From: Nitrososphaerota archaeon
GTDB taxonomy: Archaea; Thermoproteota; Nitrososphaeria; Nitrososphaerales; JACPRH01
Assembly (NCBI GenBank): GCA_023379805.1
Contig: JAMCPI010000012.1
Location: forward strand, 159,777 to 223,776
Direction: 5' to 3'
Length of the DNA stretch: 64,000 bases
Shown here: one piece after another, positions 59,001-64,000 of the stretch
Numbering within the stretch: position 1 is the first letter of the stretch
Layout: each line of letters begins with the position of its first letter
Program-made: the position numbers and the translations under genes
Notes under the pieces: model-generated
Told to the model about the DNA's origin: nothing
Databases searched by the model: none
What the model saw: only the letters and a program-made list of their open reading frames with translations

Positions 59001-59182
59001 CCACATTCTATTCTTCTTGGCTCATTGGTTGCCACAATCTTAGGGCAAATGGCCTCAAGAAACATTTTCAAGGCTGGTCTATGCGTGTGCTCAGTATAGT
59101 TTCCTAGCTCCATGTTAGTCTTTATCGACTTTAGATAGTTGTGAACGTTGTTGTCCCAGTTTTCCAGATTAACAGATGGCAC
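56033..59182 (-). CDS. Single-chain restriction-modification enzyme (type IIG/ISP-like)
   Basis: A 1049-residue protein combining nuclease, methyltransferase and specificity parts. The N-terminal PD-(D/E)xK site is GAPDFIITHGQSPWGYIEAK (D64, E78, K80). The adenine methyltransferase has SAM motif I DPACGTGTFLYFL (near residue 367) and catalytic motif IV FGNPPYSG (N484, PPY). RKEN-like helical parts separate them, and the C-terminal 400 residues look like a target-recognition region (PFDERYIFFSKDLLERTRPDI). No helicase motifs are visible, so it is closer to type IIG than to full type ISP. It methylates one or both strands at its site and cuts unmodified DNA. GTG start at 59182. It converges with the SMC-like gene. 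Confidence 0.88.
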   Translation of the reverse strand: MPSVNLENWDNNVHNYLKSIKTNMELGNYTEHTHRPALKMFLEAICPKIVATNEPRRIECGAPDFIITHGQSPWGYIEAKDIWTQLDETQESEQIERYRNSLSNLILTNYLEFRWFLNGVLREPVVCIASVTNDNKIEVSNEGLIELKNILLDFLNTNVRTVKDSKELASRLANLAKTLQTSIASAYAAEDEDKDEELHSHLSSIRDILVPDLTPAQFADMYAQTITYGLFAARCYCTNAEEFTREKAAYFLPKTNPFLRKLFTQIAGPDLNIRYAWIVDDIVDLLARSDMESILKDFGKSSGKEDPVVHFYETFLSVYDPTLREKRGIYYTPTPVVEYIVKSVDDVLKKDFARPDGLADPTTLVLDPACGTGTFLYFLIKLTHDRLAGQEGLWKDYVANLLERLFGFEILMTPYAIAHLKLSLELQDLGYTFNKEQRLGVYLTNSLEEGLKKSEVIFAKWLSDEANAAAAVKREKPILVVFGNPPYSGHSSNKGTWIRNLIHDYRLIDGKDIEEKNIKWLQDDYVKFIRFGQWRIEQTGQGIVAFITNHAYLDNPTFRAMRKNLIDHFTDIYVLNLNGNKNRRTTAPDGRKDENVFDIRQGVAIVILEKCPEHKSPATVSYAELWGDRDSKYSYLKTNTVLSTEWTKLQPETPDYYFVPVDRTMDSEFNQGYSLPEIFPRNNVGFVTSRDNLVIDTNLGRLEERISQLLDSSIDDEELKQKYNIQDTKDWHLSDARKKLRSDSSWKTRFAKCLYRPFDERYIFFSKDLLERTRPDISDPLLAKGNFALVSMRQVAQDDVPYSYSTVTQYPVDNRCFRSNKGIVQVFPLFVYNAKKDLVPNIGTTFREQFCKAINRNWSEKPDAEKIDPFSILCYVVATMFSNNYRTKYSELLRRNYPKIPITANYECFTKLKSLGNQLVDALTLNTGAISLLITKFPVEGPNIVESRFPIYEKDTQRVFINKTQYFEGISDSIWEYQLGGRQVCWEWLKERRGEHLSYDEMMFYQRMIVCIARLIELSEKIDQTLDEYGGAVIPRSVSTESTLSDFVD

Positions 59183-59547
59183 GGTCTCATTTTTCTAGAG
59201 CATGTTTTTTAATGTTCGCTTATTCATAAGATGTCTATGTGGTGACGTTAAGTTAGTTACGAGACTCTTTTAGCATCAAAGCCTACACCGACATGGGAGA
59301 ACCGAATAATTCGTCGTAACGTAATGTTCTCGCGCCCGTAAGGTGATGTTGCCTCCAATAGCGTAGTGCATACGTGGATTGGACTGGAATCCTGTTTGGT
59401 GTTTTGTAGGTGTAGGCGTTGTTTGTAGAGTGTGTTGCTGGTCTTGGAATGTGATGTTTCTCTTGTCTGCAGATGAGCTGTCGACACCAAGTGTGGTGGT
59501 TTCTCCAGTCAAGACTTATTTCTAACACCGATTCCATAAGTGTAGAG
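59183..59547. other. Intergenic region, no convincing gene
   Basis: Several overlapping reverse-strand ORFs of 77-96 codons exist in different frames, none with a recognisable motif. The interval must include promoters for the restriction enzyme (leftward) and the secreted protein (rightward). Confidence 0.5.
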
Positions 59548-60324
59548 ATGCTGAAGCGAAGATATCTGTTCACAGCACTGATAATAGTAGCAGTGGTGGC
59601 TGCTGTAGCGAGTTATGAGGCAGGACGAATCCTGACACTTCAGGACAGAATCACCACGACAACCACTGTCACAACCATATCTTTCAGCACATTGCCACCA
59701 ACAACAGTGACTGAGACAGCGACCAAAACCACCACCGCAACCAGCACCGTCACATCAACCACAACGACCAATTTTGATACAGGCGACATTTCCACCATTC
59801 TGGGGAACGGCAGCGTGATAACGATGAGAAGAATGAGCAACGACTCCCTGCTCTTCACCCTCTCAATCGACAAGCAAACCTACCACTACGGAGAAACAAT
59901 GCATATCAGAGGAACAGTAACCAACCTAACACCCAACCCGATGAACAACTTCTTCATCACCGAGTTCCAAATCTACGTATACAACAGCACAGGAGGCGAA
60001 GCCTGGACATCCCCAATCGGCATATACGACGGCCTAGACAACCTAAGACCAAGCTTCGACAGGCAACTCAGCATCAAACCCCATGAAACTGTTGAGATAG
60101 ACTACGCGACCGAAACATGGAACTTCACAGGCATCCACATCGTCAAAGTCTGCTACCAAGGAAACTGCGGCGTAGCACCAGAATACAACGGCGTACTAGC
60201 CCCACCCGGAACATACACAATCCAGTGGCAACCAAGCTACACCACCGACTACGCACGCATCAACGGCTGCTGCAACGGCGGCTTCAACCAACCAATAACA
60301 ATCAACTTCAAAATCGAAAAATGA
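59548..60324 (+). CDS. Signal-anchored surface protein with Thr-rich stalk
   Basis: A 258-residue protein starting at ATG 59548, chosen because MLKRRYLFTALIIVAVVAAVASYEAG is a clean signal-anchor and a longer frame adds nothing membrane-like. A Thr/Val-rich stalk follows (about residues 38-75), then a globular beta-rich domain (LLFTLSIDKQTYHYGETMHIRGTVTNLTPNPMNNFFITEFQIYVYN and following). The domain resembles the Ig-like intracellular proteinase-inhibitor (BsuPI) type and ends GVLAPPGTYTIQWQPSY. The protein is therefore anchored by its N-terminus with the domain outside. Cysteines in VCYQGNCGV and GCCNGG may form disulfides. The stalk resembles that of the protein at 47.8 kb, with the anchor at the opposite end. 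Confidence 0.78.
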   Translation: MLKRRYLFTALIIVAVVAAVASYEAGRILTLQDRITTTTTVTTISFSTLPPTTVTETATKTTTATSTVTSTTTTNFDTGDISTILGNGSVITMRRMSNDSLLFTLSIDKQTYHYGETMHIRGTVTNLTPNPMNNFFITEFQIYVYNSTGGEAWTSPIGIYDGLDNLRPSFDRQLSIKPHETVEIDYATETWNFTGIHIVKVCYQGNCGVAPEYNGVLAPPGTYTIQWQPSYTTDYARINGCCNGGFNQPITINFKIEK

Positions 60325-60394
60325 ATTGAAATAGAAACCACAAAGAAAATCTTAAATGAAGCATGGAAGAATTGCGGTTAACCGTTGATGATCT

Positions 60395-60784
60395 ATGACC
60401 ATTTGGTTATCAGAACGAGCGAAAAACCTAGTTAAAGAATTCTTTGGAAAGTACGGTTTAGATGCAAAGGTCATAATATCATTAGAGTACCTACCTCAAA
60501 CACTTTCAACAAAAATGGGGTACAGCCCAAACCTCTGGGAAGAGGAACTTACCTCACCTGATTCAAAAATACATAAGCTGAACTTAGTGGACGGAGGCAT
60601 CGAGTACGCAATAAACATGGCAGAGTCACTTTCAAAAAGGCACAAACAACCCTTAGAACATTATTTAGAAATGGCTACACAAAAAGACTGGATTGAGAAT
60701 TACATCGCCGGCTACATAGAAGAAATGTTACTGATCCCCGGCGCACATTACGCTGAGAAATTCAGCAAACAAAAGAGATGGTAG
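60395..60784 (+). CDS. Hypothetical helical protein
   Basis: A 129-residue soluble protein (MTIWLSERAKNLVKEFFGKYGLDAKVIISLEYLPQTLSTKMGYSPNLWEEELT and following), largely alpha-helical by pattern. An IEYAINMAESLSKRHKQPLEHYLEMATQKDWIENYIAGYIEEML segment covers its second half. I do not recognise it. Amino-acid composition and length suggest a real gene. It lies 70 bases after the surface-protein gene on the same strand and may share its transcript. Confidence 0.6.
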   Translation: MTIWLSERAKNLVKEFFGKYGLDAKVIISLEYLPQTLSTKMGYSPNLWEEELTSPDSKIHKLNLVDGGIEYAINMAESLSKRHKQPLEHYLEMATQKDWIENYIAGYIEEMLLIPGAHYAEKFSKQKRW

Positions 60785-61448
60785 CATGGAAGGTATTATT
60801 CAACTCAAAACGACACTGTATTTACCGAACTGTACTGACTGAAATGCACCCAACAAACAACCAAAACTCAACATCACACACCAAAACCGCCGTACAAAAT
60901 TTTTTTACAGCCACCGCTACCGATACATGCGGGCAGTTTCAGGATTTCCCGCATCAAATGTTTCGTGGCGTGGGACTTTGCCTGCTTGTTCCCACTAGGA
61001 TGCAGGCAGCTTGGCCGCCGATGAGGCTGTATCCAACTTTTTTGCCTGCTGAATCGGTTGATACACTGTCTTCACTTTGGTTTAGTTAGTCCACTTCCTA
61101 GACCGTTTATTGGTAGGCTGCGCCACCCTTCAAAGCGGATTGCGAGCAACTGTCTGTGATTGATTGATGGTCGACTGGTCTCCAGCCAACGTTGCCACAT
61201 GTGTCTGTTGGAATGGTGTAGTGGCGGTAGTAACGATCCAGATGGTCTTCTGTTCTGTTTGGCTGGAAATGAATGCCCCCGACCATCCGGCATGGTTATG
61301 CTACCCAACTAGCTAACTAGCCGTAGGTTTCGCTGGAGTGACCCTTGTTGAGGTTTCACCAGCTCTTCAGGGGGGTTAACCCTGGAATCATCGGGCATCT
61401 CACGCATGCGTGCCCGGAAAAGGGTTCGTCGCGGCGTTGCTGCTGTGG
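60785..61448. other. Long region without a convincing gene
   Basis: About 660 bases with only short, basic-residue-rich ORFs on both strands that look like chance frames. No tRNA or clear repeat is seen. Base composition is more G+C-rich than the preceding genes. It could hold an unrecognised RNA or degraded sequence. Confidence 0.4.
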
Positions 61449-61628
61449 TTACTTCTTCTGTGCGCGTAGTTCTTCTATGACTATGCTCTGAACCACGTAC
61501 CGATACTTCTTGTTCACGTAGTTAGCGGCAGTCACTGCCTCTTTTGGTTGCTGCCTGATTTGTTGGCGAAGACCGTCTATGTCCATAGATTCCATCAGGT
61601 TGTTCATAGTCTTCACAAGTGCTCGCAC
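61449..61628 (-). CDS. Small hypothetical protein at the end of the right-edge operon
   Basis: A 59-residue reading frame from GTG 61628, preceded by GAAGGAAGA about 7 bases upstream. It encodes VRALVKTMNNLMESMDIDGL, then RQQIRQQPKEAVTAANYVNK and KYRYVVQSIVIEELRAQKK. The frame stays open about 35 codons further upstream, so a longer protein with a rare start is possible. It follows the 240-residue gene on the same strand by about 95 bases. The helical content is plausible; the family is unknown. Confidence 0.45.
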   Translation of the reverse strand: MRALVKTMNNLMESMDIDGLRQQIRQQPKEAVTAANYVNKKYRYVVQSIVIEELRAQKK

Positions 61629-61723
61629 ATTTATTCTTCCTTCACGTGTCTTTGCTAGGTGTATCTTTGTGTCAGAGGTGAAGGCGAGAATGATTGTGAG
61701 GAGCCAAGGTATCTCCGTAGGCT

Positions 61724-62446
61724 TTACACCTCAAGCTTGAGGTCTTCTTCATCCCGACCTGCATTGTGCTCCAGCATCCTTCTGAGCTTCTCTGAGATCT
61801 GTCGGGTGAAGACTTGGTCCTCAAGGTTCGGGTTGAGCAGGAAGAGGACCTTGGCGAGTATTGTGAGTCCTTTCTCATCAAGCTGCACAGGGCCGATGGG
61901 CGTCTCCACGTATCTTGGTGTGAGCTGTCCCTGCGCGACGAGGCAGAGGTTCCTCCAGCCTGCTGGTTTACTTGGATCATCTCTGACGTGGGCGTTGCCG
62001 TGCTGGTCTACTGAGAAGAAACTGTCCACCTCGAACTGGTTACCGCTACTGCTGAACCTTACTCTTTGACGATACTCTAGCAACAGGTGTTTCAGAAGAT
62101 CCAATCGGTTCTGCTCAGCATATTCTTGGCCGAATAGTCTCTCATAATGTGTTGTGTCTCCTGTGTCATGATGGTTGAGGATGACCTCCGCCACCTGATC
62201 TCGCTTCCTGATTTGTAGATGTGCGGACTTCAGGTAGGCGTTGAATATCCCATCATCGTAGGTTTCGACTAGCTCCATCTCGCTGTTGTTGAATGCGTAG
62301 ATGATTCTTTTTCCTTGAAAGTACTTGTGCTTCAGAACTGTGTAAGGAGTCTTCGACAGCGCGGCAACTTTGCCGTCGAGCAGAACTATCAGGAGATCCT
62401 TTCTCTCTTCAAGGATGATACTGCTGTTGCTACTACTGCTACTCAA
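61724..62446 (-). CDS. Unknown protein of the right-edge operon
   Basis: A 240-residue protein I do not recognise. After a Ser-rich start come IILEERKDLLIVLLDGKVAALSKTPYTVLKHKYFQGKRIIYAF, a middle with NHHDTGDTTHYERLFGQEYAEQNRLDLLKHLLLEYRQRVRF, and a C-terminal helical region (KGLTILAKVLFLLNPNLEDQVFTRQISEKLRRMLEHNAG). No catalytic motif stands out. Its ATG overlaps the stop of the upstream gene (ATGA), so the two are translated together and their products may work as a pair. Confidence 0.65.
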   Translation of the reverse strand: MSSSSSNSSIILEERKDLLIVLLDGKVAALSKTPYTVLKHKYFQGKRIIYAFNNSEMELVETYDDGIFNAYLKSAHLQIRKRDQVAEVILNHHDTGDTTHYERLFGQEYAEQNRLDLLKHLLLEYRQRVRFSSSGNQFEVDSFFSVDQHGNAHVRDDPSKPAGWRNLCLVAQGQLTPRYVETPIGPVQLDEKGLTILAKVLFLLNPNLEDQVFTRQISEKLRRMLEHNAGRDEEDLKLEV

Positions 62447-64000
62447 CTTGCTTGCTTCACCGCCACCACCATCACTTTTTCCGTTAGTCGTTTGTTGAGC
62501 TCCAAGACGTAGTTCTTCATTGATGAGATTTCTTCTGCATCTCTGCTGTGCCTTGCTGCGTTGAGGAACAGGTTGAGCAGCTTCTCATCACGAACCTCCT
62601 TTTCGGCGTGAATGATGCTGTATGTGATTTCGCTATCCCCTATCTTCTCGTAGCCTGAGTCGTTGATGAACTCGCTTCGATACATCTTCTCGCCTAGAAA
62701 ATCCCTGAACGCATTGCTGCCTGAGCCGTCATACTCATAGATCACATCGTGGTACTTGAGGTAAACCATGAGCTCGAAGAGCACATCAGCATCTCCAATG
62801 ATGGTGAGTTTGCTATCCGACTTCAGATGCTTCGATAGGCTTGGGTCGCTGTAGAGTCTCAGACTGATATCTTTACTTGATTTGGCGATTTCGCTGAACT
62901 TCATTCTTCCATCGCTAGTCTCCACCATCTTCGAAGCCACCTTCTTCTGCACGAACTCCTGTAGCGAGACACCTCTTTGGAGCCTAGCATCATCCTTCAC
63001 GATCTTGTATCTGGTCCTGATAGTCGACAGCAGTTCGAGGTATGTCTTCATTCTACCTTCAGGTATTCTGATAGTGTTAGCCGCTCCAAATCCATACTCG
63101 CTTACTCTCTCTGTGTGTCTTCTGACGGTCTGGAACCTGCCCCAGCTGTACCATCCCAGGCCGGCTGAGTGAAGCACGACTTCTTCTAGAGGCGTAGCTG
63201 CTCTTCTCTTCTGCCTGAGCTTGTTCTGCTTGATGAACTCATCTCCGAAACGCACTCCAAACCGGCTCATCAGCTCAACAGACTCGTATGCGAAGTCCCT
63301 CTTAGGTATCTTGAAGGCAATCGCATCCGGGACCTTCGACCTGATTAGGGCGATCTTGTCTATGTTGAGTGAAGGCAGGTAGAACAGGTTTCTTGAATAC
63401 CGCAGGAGTTCGCCTATGGTTCTGGTACTCCGGTCACCGTCTGCCTTGACGGTTATTCTGGTGAACCTGCAGATGTTCACTGTTTGCTGTGAAAGATACT
63501 TTTCTAGGCGGAGGCTGTCGCAGGCCTTGTAGATGTCTTTGAAGCTTGAAGAGAGATAGTCGTCGAGCGTCCTGAGCTCGAGATGCGCCAACGCCTCCTT
63601 CAACTTGGCACCTATCTTCTTCGATATGGATTCGACAGCCTCGTCGCAAAGCCTCTCTCTATCCGCTGTAGGTTGATATTTCCGCTCGTCCTTGATGTTA
63701 AGGATCCAAGCTGAGAATGGGAGGTCCAGTGAAGCTTCAATTGGTGTGCCTACAAGGTATACTTCGCCTGAGCTGCTGCTCGGCTTCTCAACTTGTCTGA
63801 TGTTGTCGTATCCTGACCGAACTGTAAAGACTCCGTAGAGATAGAACGACTCGTCGTCCACTTCGATCGGGATTAGCTCCTCAACCTTCCAGTAGCTTCT
63901 AGCCTCGTTTTTGATGCGCTTGACCAGATACTCCTTGAAGCTCTCAGGTCCCAGCTGATATCTGCCAGCTTTCTCCGGTATTGTTTCGTCACGTTGATAG
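62443..64000 (-). CDS. Unknown protein, N-terminus beyond the window
   Basis: At least 519 codons. The frame does not begin at GTG 63861: it remains open to the window edge, encoding RDETIPEKAGRYQLGPESF, then KEYLVKRIKNEARSYWKVEEL, then IPIEVDDESFYLYGVF. The body contains EVYLVGTPIEASLDLPFSAWI, FTRITVKADGDRSTRTIGELLRYSR, PDAIAFKIPKRDFAYESVELM and a helical C-terminus ending KRLTEKVMVVAVKQAS. I recognise no family. The stop overlaps the start of the 240-residue gene. Location beside a restriction enzyme and SMC/BrxL genes makes a mobile-element or defence role possible, but nothing in the sequence shows it. Confidence 0.65.
   Translation of the reverse strand, partial: YQRDETIPEKAGRYQLGPESFKEYLVKRIKNEARSYWKVEELIPIEVDDESFYLYGVFTVRSGYDNIRQVEKPSSSSGEVYLVGTPIEASLDLPFSAWILNIKDERKYQPTADRERLCDEAVESISKKIGAKLKEALAHLELRTLDDYLSSSFKDIYKACDSLRLEKYLSQQTVNICRFTRITVKADGDRSTRTIGELLRYSRNLFYLPSLNIDKIALIRSKVPDAIAFKIPKRDFAYESVELMSRFGVRFGDEFIKQNKLRQKRRAATPLEEVVLHSAGLGWYSWGRFQTVRRHTERVSEYGFGAANTIRIPEGRMKTYLELLSTIRTRYKIVKDDARLQRGVSLQEFVQKKVASKMVETSDGRMKFSEIAKSSKDISLRLYSDPSLSKHLKSDSKLTIIGDADVLFELMVYLKYHDVIYEYDGSGSNAFRDFLGEKMYRSEFINDSGYEKIGDSEITYSIIHAEKEVRDEKLLNLFLNAARHSRDAEEISSMKNYVLELNKRLTEKVMVVAVKQAS

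Noticed and set aside
59276..59512. Reverse-strand ORFs upstream of the surface-protein gene
   Set aside because: Three frames are open over the same bases, with low-complexity, unrecognisable products.
61072..61308. Reverse-strand ORF of 78 codons
   Set aside because: The Arg/Pro/Ser-rich composition looks like a chance frame; no start signal or neighbour support.
62443..63861. Complete gene starting at GTG 63861
   Set aside because: The frame stays open with protein-like sequence to base 64000, so the true start is outside the window.

Overview
The window is archaeal, most likely from the Thermoproteota side (Nitrososphaeria or Bathyarchaeia-like); that placement is an inference. The evidence is a group II chaperonin (thermosome) gene, TATA boxes about 25 bp before several gene starts with little or no leader, an intron-bearing archaeal tRNA-Arg, and membrane-anchored secreted proteins with Thr/Val-rich stalks. 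There are no rRNA genes and no CRISPR array.

Layout. 1-4.7 kb: ordinary genes (DEAD-box helicase cut by the window edge, DEDD-type exonuclease, zinc-ribbon protein, cyclase-family hydrolase, membrane-anchored di-heme cytochrome c). 5.0-36.5 kb: a near-complete extracellular contractile injection system (eCIS; Afp/PVC-like, a phage-tail-derived syringe). It holds the tube/baseplate adaptor, LysM protein, gpD-like hub, gpV/gp5-like spike, PAAR tip, gp25-like protein, two gpJ-like wedge proteins, a tail protein I-like protein, a giant DUF6519-type protein, sheath, tube, gp26-like chaperone, a disordered protein, a DUF4255 cap protein, the AAA+ ATPase and a small conserved eCIS protein. Two DUF4157 (eCIS-core) proteins are the candidate payloads: a protein on the opposite strand with four HExxH motifs, and one combining DUF4157, an annexin-like repeat and a cysteine-peptidase-like domain. 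A ParB-like gene followed by a perfect 18-bp palindrome lies inside the cluster. No recognisable tape-measure protein is present.

36.6-45.4 kb: a deletion scar joining the 3' halves of divergent mobA and mobB, an MFS transporter, a HicAB toxin-antitoxin pair bracketed by repeats derived from the tRNA-Arg 3' end, hflX, the thermosome gene sharing a symmetrical TATA box with an ACT-domain gene and carrying an 18-bp operator-like palindrome, and tRNA-Arg(GCG) with two non-canonical introns.

45.4-64 kb: a tyrosine integrase followed by a defence island. It contains a four-gene operon (PD-(D/E)xK nuclease, winged-helix-like protein, P-loop ATPase, compact BrxL), divergent from a small ORF plus a zinc-hook SMC/Rad50-like ATPase, and then a single-chain type IIG/ISP-like restriction-modification enzyme. 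After these come an anchored secreted protein, a hypothetical gene, and an uncharacterised operon running off the right edge.

The most novel-looking signals are these. (1) A domain of roughly 75-95 residues, with the signature W-x-K-V-P-G-D ... FL ... W-L ... V-Y-E-F, is inserted six times in three different eCIS baseplate proteins. (2) One candidate effector is a tandem of two DUF4157-plus-zincin units. (3) Two eCIS genes can recover their conserved N-termini only by starting at CTG. (4) The BrxL/ATPase/wHTH/nuclease operon does not match a defence system I can name with confidence.
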